DNA of 64,000 nucleotides from Syntrophotalea acetylenivorans (GCF_001887775.1 NZ_CP015519.1:558001-622000); one strand, 5' to 3'. Positions 25,659 to 35,525 are shown, numbered from the stretch's first letter. Made by a program: numbers and translations. Notes: a model not told the origin generated them from the sequence alone.

Positions 25659-26816
25659 ATGTCCTTTTATCAAATGCTACTTTATCTTCCTCTTCTTCTG
25701 CTGCTACTGTTCGGTCATCCGGGAGACCTTTTTTCGAAGGACCTCCATGGCAATCGACAGGAATTGAAGGAGATTCGGCAGCGTATTGAGAAGCTGTCTG
25801 CCAGCCTGGAAAAGGAACAGAAGAAGAAAACGACCTTGCAAAAGGACCTGGCCGGGGTGCAGAAGCAGTTAACCCGTTTACGGGCTCGTGAGGAAGAGCA
25901 TGCCAGCAACCTTAAGTCATTAAAAAAGGATATTTCCGTTAAAGAGGAAGCTATCCGTAAAATCACGGCCGCGAGCCAGGAACGCCGTAAGTTGGTCGCA
26001 CGCCGTCTTGGAGCCATCTATCGTGGAGGCCAGACGCGCTTTCTGCGTATCCTGTTCGCAAATCGTTCTCCGGCTGAAATAGCCGAAGATTATCATTACT
26101 TCAAAAAGGTAGTTCAACACGACCGGAGCCTGCTGGCATCCTTCCGTCAAGAGCAAGAGGCCCTTGCTGGTGAGCTCGCCTCTCTAGAGTCCTTCGAGGA
26201 ACAGCGAAAACAGCAAATTGAGCAGCTCAAGATCAGTCGTGAAACGTTGAAGAAAGGGCGGCGACTGAAAAAACAGCTGCTCTCGAAACTTAAGCGCCGA
26301 CAAGGCGCTTTGTCCGTAGAATTGAAAACCCTTAAGGAAAAAAGCGCACGCTTAGCTGCTCTGGTCAAAAAGCTTGAATCCGCCCCAACCAGCAAGTATA
26401 CTCAGGTATTCGGCGACTTCTCCCGCCAAAAGGGGAGGTTAGCTTGGCCTGTAAAAGGGCGGATCAAGGTACCGTTTGGTACCGGTCGTCTGGCCGGTCT
26501 TGGGACCTTGTATGATAGCCAGGGGGTCGAAATTGAAGTATCCGGCAACCAGGCCATTCATGCCATATGGGGTGGTACGGTTATTTATGCCAATAACTTC
26601 CGTGGCTTTGGCAATATGATCATTGTTGACCACGGGGACAACTTTTATTCTCTTTATGCCCAAGCCAGTCGTTTACAAAAAAAAGTCGGGGATTCTGTTT
26701 CGACCGGTGAATTATTAGGCTACCCCGGGTTTGAAGATGCCGACAGCATTTACTTTGAAATCAGGCATCACGGCACTCCCCTTGACCCACTGGCTTGGCT
26801 TAAACCTCGTACTTAA
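25659..26816 (+). CDS. EnvC-like murein hydrolase activator (coiled coil plus degenerate LytM)
   Basis: 385 residues. A signal peptide is followed by a long coiled coil (about residues 30-240, rich in Lys, Glu, Gln and Leu) and a C-terminal M23/LytM domain. The zinc ligands of active LytM enzymes are missing: the first motif reads YDSQGVEIEV without His, and the usual HxH position reads LYAQAS. This is the EnvC pattern, where the protein activates amidases instead of cutting murein. Position right after ftsEX supports this. ATG 25659 has AAGGA seven bases upstream. Confidence 0.88.
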   Translation: MSFYQMLLYLPLLLLLLFGHPGDLFSKDLHGNRQELKEIRQRIEKLSASLEKEQKKKTTLQKDLAGVQKQLTRLRAREEEHASNLKSLKKDISVKEEAIRKITAASQERRKLVARRLGAIYRGGQTRFLRILFANRSPAEIAEDYHYFKKVVQHDRSLLASFRQEQEALAGELASLESFEEQRKQQIEQLKISRETLKKGRRLKKQLLSKLKRRQGALSVELKTLKEKSARLAALVKKLESAPTSKYTQVFGDFSRQKGRLAWPVKGRIKVPFGTGRLAGLGTLYDSQGVEIEVSGNQAIHAIWGGTVIYANNFRGFGNMIIVDHGDNFYSLYAQASRLQKKVGDSVSTGELLGYPGFEDADSIYFEIRHHGTPLDPLAWLKPRT

Positions 26817-26840
26817 CTTTGTTTTACAGGAGTCCACCTA

Positions 26841-28162
26841 ATGCAAAACAAAAAGCGCCCGACAGCATTGGCTCTTATGTTGGTGATGGTGGTTTTTGGC
26901 TGGCTGGCGACCAGTCAAGCCGATCGCGCTGCGACTGCTCAAGAGGTAGATAGCTATCAGGAACTACAACTCTTTACCGATGTTTTGTCGATTATCCGCA
27001 GAAGTTATGTCGAAGAGGTGGATATGAAAGAGTTGGTTTACGGTGCGGTTAACGGTATGTTGGCTTCTCTCGACCCCCACTCTTCATTCATGCCCCCGAT
27101 GTCTATAAAGAGCTTAAAATCGATACGAGCGGTGAATTTGGTGGCCTGGGAATAGAGATTACTATTCGCGACGGCATTCTTACCATCGTTTCTCCTATAG
27201 AAGATACACCAGCAGACCGAGCCGGTCTGTTGGCCGGCGATATGATAGTGAAAATTGAGGACCGATTTACCAAAGACATGTCCATTATGGAAGCTGTCAA
27301 GTTGATGCGGGGTCGAAAGGGCACCACGGTCAAGATTTCGATCATGCGTGAGTCCTTGGCCAAGCCGACGGACTTTGAGATTGTTCGGGAGATTATTAAA
27401 GTAAAAAGCGTCAAGGCACGTACCCTTGAGGACAATTTTGGTTATATTCGAATCGCCCAGTTTCAGGAGCGGACCCAGGATGATCTAATCAAAGCACTTG
27501 CTTCGCTAAAAGCAGATAACAATGGCATTCTGAATGGTCTGGTGCTGGATTTGCGTAACAATCCCGGTGGCTTGCTTGACCAGGCGGTTAAGGTTTCCGA
27601 CACCTTTTTGGAGCAGGGACTGATAGTTTATACCGAAGGACGAGAAGAGGGGAGCCAGATGCGTTTTTCAGCCCATGCTCCTGATACTGAACCGAACTAT
27701 CCCATTGTAATCTTGATTAATGGCGGAAGTGCCAGTGCTTCCGAAATTGTGGCCGGTGCTTTGCAGGATAACGATCGAGCCGTAATTCTTGGCACCCAGA
27801 GCTTCGGTAAAGGCTCGGTGCAGACCATCATTCCCATGAATGACGACACCGGTCTGCGTTTAACCACCGCTCGATATTTTACGCCCAACGGTACTTCGAT
27901 TCAGGCTAAAGGAATTGTTCCTGATATCCTGGTAAAACCTGTTGAGATAAAAGAAGTCGATGGATTACAGTCGTTTAGAGAGAAAGACTTAACCAATCAC
28001 ATTAACTCTCCAGATGAAAACCATTCGACACCTGTTCAAAAAACAAAAAATCTAAAGTTCACCCTCGACCCCAAAAGTCAACGAGATTATCAGCTGTTGA
28101 GAGCTCTTGATCTTTTGAAAGGCTGGCAAATCCTAAAAGGCCTTAACGGTAAGGCGGCCTGA
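26841..28162 (+). pseudogene. ctpA: Carboxy-terminal processing protease CtpA, interrupted by a -1 frameshift
   Basis: Two frames together make one S41 protease. Frame one (from ATG 26841) gives a signal-anchor start and LYGAV-type segment VYGAVNGMLASLDPHSSFM, then goes out of frame after the run of five C at 27093-27097 and stops at 27155. Restoring one base there gives PPDVYKELKIDTSGEFGGLG and continues through the PDZ domain to 28162. Catalytic Ser in GGSASASE and Lys in SFGKGSVQT are intact. Either a sequencing or real homopolymer deletion, or recoding. Follows the EnvC-like gene and would process periplasmic proteins. Confidence 0.88.
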
Positions 28163-28189
28163 CGGTCATTCGTGATAACGGTTTGCATT

Positions 28190-28220
28190 TCAGGGGGGTG
28201 TTTTCATCCCCCTGTTTTTA
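28190..28220 (+). terminator. Terminator-like hairpin between ctpA and the deacetylase gene
   Basis: AGGGGGGTG-TTTTC-ATCCCCCT followed by GTTTTTA, ending just before the next gene; may attenuate read-through. Confidence 0.5.
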
Positions 28221-28229
28221 TGGATAAAT

Positions 28230-29417
28230 ATGGCCAAGAAAAAAACACCCCCCCGGAAAATAACCCGTCGAAAAAGTCGGGCCCAGCGTGCAGCAAGTCA
28301 TCGCTTCAGGGTAATGCTGGCAGCATTGTTCGTGACGGGGTTTTTGATCCTCTGCCTGGTGGTACTTGGATATCTTCGACAAACCTGGCATTCAAGGCAC
28401 CAACCCGTGCCGATATCTGTTGTACAAACACCGGCTATCGGAGATGTCCAGCTTGAATTGGATAGCATGTTGTGGCGGGCAGGCATCTCATTTGACCGGT
28501 TACAGATTACTCCTGAATCCGGATTCTTGTATTATGAGGTGCGAGCCCCATTACCGGCACCTAAAGATCTCAAGCAGTTGCAACATCGCTTAAAGAAACT
28601 GTCGAAAGAACTGTGGGTCGAGAACAGACAGCCCGGGGGACAGCTTGTTATCCGTTTTAACAAGGAAATTTTATTCCTCATCGATTTCAAGCCTTCCAAA
28701 ATCGCCGAATCGGTTCCCGTTAGACCGCGGATGGCCATCATCATGGATGACCTGGGTCATGAAACCCATTCAGCCAAAACCCTTATCGACATTCAACTAC
28801 CCGTTACTTTTGCTATTCTCCCTTACACGGCACAGGCCGGTACGGTAGCTCGTTTGGCGCACCAGAATGGTTATGAAGTGATGTTGCATATCCCTATGGA
28901 ACCGCAGAACTACCCGGCTATCGATCCGGGACCCGGGGCCTTGATCATGAGCATGGACCCTTTTGCAGTCCAGAATCAATTACGACAATGGCTCGATGAA
29001 TTGCCTTATGTGGTGGGAGGTAATAACCACATGGGTTCACGCCTGACGGAAGATCCAGAGTCCATGGGCGCAGTGCTGGAAGTTCTACGGGAACGAAGGA
29101 TGTTTTTTATCGATAGTCGGACCAGTGCTTCTTCTGTTGCAATCATTGAAGCGCGCCGAAAGGGAGTCCCGGCCATCTCGCGGGATGTTTTTTTGGATAA
29201 TGTACGAGAAGTTCCCGCCATCGCGCGAGAAATTCGTAAATTGGCCGGTATGGCCCGGCGGCGGGGTTCTGCCGTTGGTATCTGCCATCCTTATCCTGAA
29301 ACTCTGGCGGCGCTACGACAAGAGGCAGAGGTGCTGCGTGAACAAGGAATTGATGTTGTGCCTGTGTCTCAGTTGCTGGTGAAAGCCAAGGGAAGGACGG
29401 TCGGCAAGGGCGGGTAG
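28230..29417 (+). CDS. Divergent polysaccharide deacetylase family protein (YibQ-like)
   Basis: 395 residues: a very basic start (KKKTPPRKITRRKSR), one membrane anchor at about 28-48, then the divergent polysaccharide-deacetylase domain beginning RPRMAIIMDDLGHE. Conserved parts include VTFAILPYTAQA, EVMLHIPMEPQNYP, NNHMGSRLTE, FFIDSRTSASS and ICHPYPETL, which supply the Asp/His residues expected for metal binding. Real substrate unknown for this family. It usually sits after ctpA in these bacteria, as here, in the ftsEX-envC-ctpA group. Confidence 0.88.
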   Translation: MAKKKTPPRKITRRKSRAQRAASHRFRVMLAALFVTGFLILCLVVLGYLRQTWHSRHQPVPISVVQTPAIGDVQLELDSMLWRAGISFDRLQITPESGFLYYEVRAPLPAPKDLKQLQHRLKKLSKELWVENRQPGGQLVIRFNKEILFLIDFKPSKIAESVPVRPRMAIIMDDLGHETHSAKTLIDIQLPVTFAILPYTAQAGTVARLAHQNGYEVMLHIPMEPQNYPAIDPGPGALIMSMDPFAVQNQLRQWLDELPYVVGGNNHMGSRLTEDPESMGAVLEVLRERRMFFIDSRTSASSVAIIEARRKGVPAISRDVFLDNVREVPAIAREIRKLAGMARRRGSAVGICHPYPETLAALRQEAEVLREQGIDVVPVSQLLVKAKGRTVGKGG

Positions 29418-29430
29418 TAATTTGTCCTGA

Positions 29431-30831
29431 CTAGCGCAGTTTTTTTGAAACGTTGGATAGGGTCTGCTCAAATGCTGAACGTTGTTCGGCGGGCAATATT
29501 CCTGGGGACGATGGTGACCCGGCTCTGCGAATGAGCAGAAAACAGTTGTCTGCAACGTTTTCAGCAAGCACTGTCGTCTCCAGCAAGCGATAAAGCCTGG
29601 TTTTCTCCCGGTGTAAAAAACGACTTTCGAACTCTTTGACCTCTATGGTTTTCTGAGAAATCTCCAGGCCATTTTCGTCAAATCGGTGGAAAGTAAGGCC
29701 GGGTTTTTCAAAACCGTTTTTAGTTGATGCCATCCGCATGACAAAATAGGAACGTTGAGCCGATTCTCGAAAAAGTTCTCGTAGAGGGTTGCTCGGTGAA
29801 ATTTCTTTTTGCGAACGGTAAAAATGGCGGAATACTAAATCCGAGAAACAGGATTCTTCCAGATAGCCGCTGACCTGACCATCGGATGTTTCGCAATAAT
29901 ACTTTGCCGAAACATCTTCTTTTTCATCAAACAAGGATTTGCCGCAAATCAGACAGTCAGGCACAAGTCGTTCACGAAGTTTCAGCAGGGCCTGATCTTG
30001 CTGCCGTTGTTTTGCAGCCAAGTTCTGGCGAAGGTCATCGATACGAAATTGTTTGCACTCCTTGAACGACAGTAGTACCTGGCGGGCAAGATGAGAGAAT
30101 TGTAAATGAACATTGGTTCCCCGGCCATGGGTCAAAACAGGATAGATTCGGCCTTCGGGATTTGTGTTCAACGATTCCACTTTGGGACTCTTGGCAATAT
30201 AGCCCTCCATGCAGCGGTATCCCCGATTGATCGCATAGGCCTTTAGCAGCTGGTATGCATCGGTGAAAGGACCTTTATAGCGTATGCGAGAGTCGATCAA
30301 GCAGGGCAGCAGGCGCAGAGCACGTTTGGAAATGCCCTGGCTTTCACAAAAATCGTAGAGATTTTTACAGTTCTCCAGTGATGGGGCGTCCTTGACGGGA
30401 ATAATAACTCGATCGGCTGCATACAATGCATTACGGGTTAATATATCCAGGGTAGGGCGGGTGTCTATTAACACAATCCCTTTCAGTGCTCCGGTCGCCA
30501 AGGTTCGTGCCAGCCGATCAAAACCGGCCTCCTTTACTTGTGGCAGGTCTTCGAGGCGGCGATTGGAAGGGATAAACTGGACTCCATATTCTCCAACTTC
30601 CAGTAATTCCTCCGGTCGGCTACCGGTGAACAGCCCGCTTACATCGGCGTCTCCCGGGCTTTTGCCGATACGGAACATGCGATCAACAGAGAAATGATTG
30701 TCAAAACTAAACAGGGTAACCGGTAGTTCTTCGTTCAAAGCCTTCAGGTAAATGGCCAAGTTGGTGGCCAGGGTCGTTTTACCGACACCGCCCTTTTCAC
30801 TTGAGATTGTTATAACGTAGGGACTTTGCAT
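29431..30831 (-). CDS. ParA/MinD-like ATPase with a Cys-containing C-terminal domain of unknown function
   Basis: 466 residues. The N-terminal half is a P-loop ATPase with the deviant Walker A KGGVGKTT near residues 13-20, followed by GIVLIDTRP and IIPVKDAP, as in ParA/MinD/Soj. The C-terminal 200 residues are unlike partitioning ATPases: a helical stretch, then CLICGK (about 294-299), YYCETSDG and ESCFSD, spacing that could bind zinc. No ParB gene is adjacent. Monocistronic, convergent with the deacetylase gene (13-base gap) and divergent from xseA. Function cannot be assigned. Confidence 0.75.
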   Translation of the reverse strand: MQSPYVITISSEKGGVGKTTLATNLAIYLKALNEELPVTLFSFDNHFSVDRMFRIGKSPGDADVSGLFTGSRPEELLEVGEYGVQFIPSNRRLEDLPQVKEAGFDRLARTLATGALKGIVLIDTRPTLDILTRNALYAADRVIIPVKDAPSLENCKNLYDFCESQGISKRALRLLPCLIDSRIRYKGPFTDAYQLLKAYAINRGYRCMEGYIAKSPKVESLNTNPEGRIYPVLTHGRGTNVHLQFSHLARQVLLSFKECKQFRIDDLRQNLAAKQRQQDQALLKLRERLVPDCLICGKSLFDEKEDVSAKYYCETSDGQVSGYLEESCFSDLVFRHFYRSQKEISPSNPLRELFRESAQRSYFVMRMASTKNGFEKPGLTFHRFDENGLEISQKTIEVKEFESRFLHREKTRLYRLLETTVLAENVADNCFLLIRRAGSPSSPGILPAEQRSAFEQTLSNVSKKLR

Positions 30832-30970
30832 GGAACGATCCTTGGTTGATTGCTAGGCTTATACCTTATAGAAGCAAGCAGTGCGGCCTGTCAATAAAAA
30901 CCCCGGGATTCCTTAGAAGAAATCCCTTGATGGATTCTTTTAATTCGGTTCGTTACAGGAAATTTGCACA

Positions 30971-32194
30971 ATGGATTCAGGAACTGTTTTAACCGTTTCG
31001 CGATTAGTCAACCTGTTAAAGGAACTGGTCGAAGACAATTTCGTGCAAGTAGTGGTTAGAGGTGAGGTAAGTAATTTTTCTGCTCCCGCATCCGGTCACT
31101 ATTATTTTGCCCTAAAGGATGATCGCCACCAAATGAAGGCGGTTATGTTCCGCATGCATAATCGTGCTCTCGACTTCGTCCCTAAGAACGGGATGGAAGT
31201 TATGGCCCAGGGGCATATGTCCCTTTATGCTCAACGGGGAGAGCTGCAGCTTGTTGTCGACAAACTGCAACCCTGCGGCCTCGGCAGTCAGCAAGTCGCC
31301 CTGGAAGAGCTTCGGGCCCGCCTGGCAGGGGAAGGTCTGTTCGACCCTTCCCGTAAACGGAAGCTTCCGGCCTTCCCGGTAACTATCGGTGTCGTCACCT
31401 CCGCAACGGGTGCTGCTGTGCACGATATACTTAACGTGTTGCGCAGACGCGGCAGTGGGCTGAAAATCCTACTATGTCCTGTGCCGGTTCAAGGGGTCGG
31501 AGCTGCCAAACAGATTGCCGCAGCCATTCAGGACCTTAATCGTCATGCCCAGGCCGATGTATTGATTGTCGGGCGCGGCGGGGGTTCACCGGAGGATCTT
31601 CATGCATTCAACGAAGAACCGGTGGCCCGTGCTATTTACGCATCAGCCATTCCGGTTATTGCAGCCGTTGGTCATGAAATCGATTTTTCCATCGCCGATC
31701 AAGTTGCCGACCTGCGCGCCCCGACTCCAAGTGCCGCAGCCGAACTGGTGGTCAAAGAGCGGCGAGAGTTGGAGAGCCATATTGATCATTTGACCTTGCG
31801 TCTTTGCGGCCAGATGAACAATCGCTTGAGCTTGCTGCGTGAGCGTATTAACGGTCTTAAAAACCGCTTACAGGGCGGGCTTTATCGTTTTGATTCGTCC
31901 AGGCAAAAGGTCCTGGATCTGCTTCGGCGTGTGGAGGCTTCAATGCAGGTTCGTCTCCAGGATGCCGCCACCAAACTACAACTTGCCGCCGGACGTCTTG
32001 ATAGCTTATCGCCTCTGGCTACGTTAAAGCGGGGCTATGCCATCGTTACTCGCATCGGTGATAATGCGGCTATTCGAGATACGGCGGAACTTGAAGTTGG
32101 AGTCCCCCTGCATTTGCGCTTCTCCCACGGTAGCGCAGAAGCGGTTGTGACTTCTCTTGATTCGGAAACTTTTCGACAGAAGCCCCTTGACTGA
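30971..32194 (+). CDS. xseA: Exodeoxyribonuclease VII large subunit
   Basis: Catalytic subunit of ExoVII, degrading single-stranded DNA from both ends. 407 residues. The OB-fold start (LTVSRLVNLLKELVE, VVVRGEVSNFSAPASGHYYFALKD) is followed by the catalytic region IGVVTSATGAAVHDIL, ADVLIVGRGGGSPEDL, PVIAAVGHEIDFSIADQVAD, then a long coiled coil and a C-terminal LKRGYAIV. xseB follows after 65 bases. Confidence 0.97.
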   Translation: MDSGTVLTVSRLVNLLKELVEDNFVQVVVRGEVSNFSAPASGHYYFALKDDRHQMKAVMFRMHNRALDFVPKNGMEVMAQGHMSLYAQRGELQLVVDKLQPCGLGSQQVALEELRARLAGEGLFDPSRKRKLPAFPVTIGVVTSATGAAVHDILNVLRRRGSGLKILLCPVPVQGVGAAKQIAAAIQDLNRHAQADVLIVGRGGGSPEDLHAFNEEPVARAIYASAIPVIAAVGHEIDFSIADQVADLRAPTPSAAAELVVKERRELESHIDHLTLRLCGQMNNRLSLLRERINGLKNRLQGGLYRFDSSRQKVLDLLRRVEASMQVRLQDAATKLQLAAGRLDSLSPLATLKRGYAIVTRIGDNAAIRDTAELEVGVPLHLRFSHGSAEAVVTSLDSETFRQKPLD

Positions 32195-32259
32195 TTAGGC
32201 TAAGGGTGTCGATAATCAAGATTGATTGATTTATTTATTTGAAAAGGATTTCATTCGGC

Positions 32260-32484
32260 ATGGCCAAACAAGATAATTTTGAAACGGCGCTGCATACCCT
32301 GGAAGGGGTGGTAGACCGGTTGGAAAATGCAGATCTGTCCCTCGAAGAGGCTTTGTCTGCTTTTGAACTTGGTGTAAAGAGTGCCTCACGTTGTCAGAAA
32401 CTGCTGCAGGCGGTTGAAACTCAGGTGGATGTTTTGCTTAAGAAACAGGACCAAACTCTTACTACTGAAAAATTTCAGGAATAA
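32260..32484 (+). CDS. xseB: Exodeoxyribonuclease VII small subunit
   Basis: 74 residues: FETALHTLEGVVDRLENADLSLEEALSAFE is the family pattern. Binds the coiled coil of XseA. ATG 32260 is favoured over an in-frame start at 32239 because the latter would translate through the AAGGAT Shine-Dalgarno. ispA starts 21 bases later. Confidence 0.95.
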   Translation: MAKQDNFETALHTLEGVVDRLENADLSLEEALSAFELGVKSASRCQKLLQAVETQVDVLLKKQDQTLTTEKFQE

Positions 32485-32504
32485 CCTTCTCATTCGGAGA
32501 TAGA

Positions 32505-33395
32505 ATGGATCTCAAAAACTACCTTAAAGACCGTCGGCAGCGGATTGACGCTGCCCTCGATCAGTATCTACCTGCTGAGGATTCCTTGCCTGAACGTCTT
32601 CATCAGGCTGTGCGTTATTCGGTTTTCGCCGGTGGAAAGCGGCTTCGCCCGATCCTTATGCTGGCGGCCTGTGAAGCCGTTGGTGGCGATACGGAGAAGA
32701 TCCTGCCGGCAGCCTGTGCCATGGAGATGATCCATACCTATTCGTTAATTCACGACGATCTTCCTGCTATGGATGACGACGATCTTCGCCGTGGCCGGCC
32801 AACCTGTCACAAAGTCTACGGGGAGGCCCTTGCCATTCTCGCCGGTGATGCGCTATTGACCGAAGCCTTCATTCAACTCTCCGGCATGAACGGTAATACC
32901 TTCCAGGCCGACGATGCCTGCCGCCGTGCGACGCATATAATCGCTCGTTGTGCCGGTTCCAGAGGCATGGTTGGCGGTCAGGTGGTCGACATGGAATCCG
33001 AAGGCAAAGAGATCAATCTGCCGACTCTGGAATATATTCATACCCATAAGACCGGTGCTTTGATTTTAGCCTCGGTGCAGGTCGGCGCCTTGCTTGGAGG
33101 TGCAGATGAAGCATCTTACGATGCATTAACTCGCTATGCCGAAGCATCGGGCCTCGCTTTTCAAGTGGCGGATGATATCCTCGATATCATTGGTGATCAG
33201 GATTTGCTCGGTAAGGATGTCGGCAGCGATGAGGCACGGGGCAAGGCGACCTACCCGGCATTGCTCGGACTAAGCGTCGCCCGGAACCGGGCGCGGGACC
33301 TGCGGGACTTGGCATTGGAAAGCCTGGCAGGCTTCGGTGAGGCCGCTGAACCCCTGCGCCAGATCGCCCATTATATCGTCGATCGCTCCTTTTAA
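32505..33395 (+). CDS. ispA: Geranylgeranyl/farnesyl diphosphate synthase
   Basis: Trans-prenyltransferase condensing IPP with allylic diphosphates to farnesyl diphosphate. 296 residues. First Asp-rich motif DDLPAMDDDDLRRGRPT, GGKRLRP for IPP binding, HTHKTGALI, and second Asp-rich motif FQVADDILDIIGD. In the usual xseA-xseB-ispA-dxs order, where dxs supplies the MEP-pathway precursor. RBS GGAGA precedes the ATG. Confidence 0.95.
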   Translation: MDLKNYLKDRRQRIDAALDQYLPAEDSLPERLHQAVRYSVFAGGKRLRPILMLAACEAVGGDTEKILPAACAMEMIHTYSLIHDDLPAMDDDDLRRGRPTCHKVYGEALAILAGDALLTEAFIQLSGMNGNTFQADDACRRATHIIARCAGSRGMVGGQVVDMESEGKEINLPTLEYIHTHKTGALILASVQVGALLGGADEASYDALTRYAEASGLAFQVADDILDIIGDQDLLGKDVGSDEARGKATYPALLGLSVARNRARDLRDLALESLAGFGEAAEPLRQIAHYIVDRSF

Positions 33396-33418
33396 ATAAA
33401 CATGGAGTACGCCAATCA

Positions 33419-33575
33419 ATGATGGTGCCGCAAAAAGACACCCTGCTACAGGGCAATCATTTTTCAGGACTTCGACATGTACTAGGTATGCTTTCACCCC
33501 TGAAAAATCAGAGCACCTTGCAGGCCGAAACTTTTGCTCAAGCCATCTCGTGACTATTTGCGAAAGCATAATTCA
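33419..33575 (+). repeat. Leader element copy A, upstream of dxs
   Basis: Fills the ispA-dxs gap up to the dxs start codon. It aligns over about 150 bases with copy B (45322-45491 on the minus strand). Shared blocks are ATGGTG-CGCAAAAAG, TTTTTCAGGAC-TCGACA, CACCCC-TGAAAAA, and a terminal TTGCGA--GCAT. Internal hairpin ATTTTTCAGG / CCTGAAAAAT (33459-33468 and 33499-33508). It also contains a 44-codon ORF (33419-33553). Could be a structured leader RNA or a dispersed genomic repeat. Confidence 0.65.
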
Positions 33576-35480
33576 ATGAGTATTCTGCAGCAACTTCAAT
33601 CACCCGCTGAATTAAAAGATCTGTCTCAGGGCGAACTTGAGCAACTCACCGCTGAATTGCGTGAAAAAATCATCTCCACAGTCTCAGCCACTGGCGGCCA
33701 TTTAGCGAGTTCATTGGGCGTTGTCGAGCTGACCGTCGCCTTGCATCGAGTCCTGAATTCTCCGGAAGACAAAATAGTCTGGGATGTTGGGCATCAGGCC
33801 TATGCCCACAAACTGCTCACCGGTCGCCTTGAACAATTTCATACCTTGCGCCAGCTTGGTGGCATCAGCGGCTTCCCAAAACGCCAGGAAAGCCCCCATG
33901 ATGCCTTTGACGTCGGTCATAGCAGTACTTCTATTTCCGCTGCTCTCGGTATGGCCGCTGCCCGGGACTGTCAGAATAAACAACAGAAGATGGTCGCTGT
34001 CATAGGTGATGGTTCTTTGACCGGCGGTCTGGCTTTTGAGGGACTCAACCATGCCGGGCACCTGAATAAAAATCTTATTGTCGTGCTTAACGATAATGAA
34101 ATGTCCATTTCCCCCAACGTCGGCGCCATCTCTTCTCTCATCAGCCGTAAGTTGACTTCCGAATTGGCGGTGAGACTTAAAAAGGAAGCTGAGAATTTTC
34201 TCAACCACGTGCCACGTTTCGGCAAAGACCTGCTCAAAGTCGCTCGACGTGCCGAAGAGGCCCTGAAAGGCTTTTTCACCCCAGGCATGTTATTCGAAGC
34301 CCTCGGTTTTGAATATGTCGGCCCCCTTAACGGGCACCGTCTCGACCAACTGGTGGACGCATTTGAAAATGTAGTCAACCTCGATGGGCCGGTTCTCGTC
34401 CATGTTGTTTCCCGCAAGGGACGAGGCTATCAGCCTGCCGAGGAAAACCCTTCTTTGTTTCACGGGATTGGTCCTTTCGACCGGGAGACCGGTGTCCCTC
34501 AAGCCAGTAAGGGAGGAAAGACCAGCTATACCGGAGTGTTCGGGAAAACCCTGGTTCAACAGGCCGAACAGGACGAGCGTATTGTCGCCATTACGGCGGC
34601 GATGCTTGAAGGAACGGGTTTGAAGGACTTTTCTCAATGCTATCCCGACCGGTTCTTCGATGTGGGGATCGCAGAGCAGCATGCGGTCACCTTTGCCGCT
34701 GGCCTTGCCAGTCAGGGCCTGCGCCCTACGGTGGCCCTCTATTCAACCTTTTTACAACGGGCTTATGACAACGTGGTCCACGATGTGGCGTTGCAAAATT
34801 TGCCCGTCACCTTTGCTATCGATCGGGCTGGCCTGGTCGGTGCCGATGGGCCTACTCATCACGGGGTGTTCGATTTCTCCTATCTGCGCCATATCCCCAA
34901 TCTCACTATCATGGCCCCCAGAGACGAATTGGAACTACAGCGGGCCATGGTAACCGCCACCACAGTCGAAGGTCCTTTTGCTTATCGCTACCCTCGGGGG
35001 CAGGCTCTCGGACTTCCCCTGGGAGACTTGCCCGCAGCTGCCGATATTGGTCGTGGAGAGAAATTGCGTGATGGTACCGACGGGGTTGTTTTTGCTCTTG
35101 GGGTAGTTTGTCGTGATGCTTTGCAAGCGGCTGCAGTATTGGAAAAAGAAGGGTTGTCGCTGGCTGTAATTGATGCCCGATTCCTTGCCCCTCTTGACAG
35201 ATCAATGATCTCAGATGAAGCACGACGTACCGGTTTGGTCTTTACCGTAGAGGAAAACGTATTGGCCGGAGGTTTCGGTTCAGCGATACTTGAATTGCTC
35301 GCCGAAGAGCAACTTACCCCCCGTGTACTGCGTATGGGACTACCCGATAGTTTTGTTGAGCAGGGAACTCAACAGGAACTTCGCGCCTTATGTGGTATCG
35401 ATGGTCCTGGAATTGCCAAACAGATTCGGAAATTTTGCAACATGGCTAAACCCGAGCCATCGGAAGAGTCCTCAAACTAA
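33576..35480 (+). CDS. dxs: 1-deoxy-D-xylulose-5-phosphate synthase
   Basis: TPP enzyme making DXP from pyruvate and glyceraldehyde-3-phosphate, entry of the MEP isoprenoid pathway and a precursor route for thiamine and pyridoxal. 634 residues. TPP/Mg site [18 protein letters not shown]...[25 protein letters not shown] and [15 protein letters not shown] in the second and third domains. ATG 33576 gives the standard [10 protein letters not shown] start; the upstream in-frame start at 33534 lies in the repeat element. Shine-Dalgarno weak (GAAAG). Confidence 0.97.
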   Translation: MSILQQLQSPAELKDLSQGELEQLTAELREKIISTVSATGGHLASSLGVVELTVALHRVLNSPEDKIVWDVGHQAYAHKLLTGRLEQFHTLRQLGGISGFPKRQESPHDAFDVGHSSTSISAALGMAAARDCQNKQQKMVAVIGDGSLTGGLAFEGLNHAGHLNKNLIVVLNDNEMSISPNVGAISSLISRKLTSELAVRLKKEAENFLNHVPRFGKDLLKVARRAEEALKGFFTPGMLFEALGFEYVGPLNGHRLDQLVDAFENVVNLDGPVLVHVVSRKGRGYQPAEENPSLFHGIGPFDRETGVPQASKGGKTSYTGVFGKTLVQQAEQDERIVAITAAMLEGTGLKDFSQCYPDRFFDVGIAEQHAVTFAAGLASQGLRPTVALYSTFLQRAYDNVVHDVALQNLPVTFAIDRAGLVGADGPTHHGVFDFSYLRHIPNLTIMAPRDELELQRAMVTATTVEGPFAYRYPRGQALGLPLGDLPAAADIGRGEKLRDGTDGVVFALGVVCRDALQAAAVLEKEGLSLAVIDARFLAPLDRSMISDEARRTGLVFTVEENVLAGGFGSAILELLAEEQLTPRVLRMGLPDSFVEQGTQQELRALCGIDGPGIAKQIRKFCNMAKPEPSEESSN

Positions 35481-35497
35481 GGCAGAAACCAATTGAT

Positions 35498-35525
35498 CGG
35501 GCCGCCTTCGGGCGGCCTTTTTTGT
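35498..35525 (+). terminator. Terminator of the xseA-xseB-ispA-dxs unit
   Basis: GGGCCGCC-TTC-GGGCGGCC followed by TTTTTTG; strong. Confidence 0.9.

Noticed and set aside
33396-33575. A known riboswitch (TPP or cyclic-di-GMP) in the dxs leader
   Set aside because: I could not match conserved cores of these classes; the element is described only as a repeated leader.
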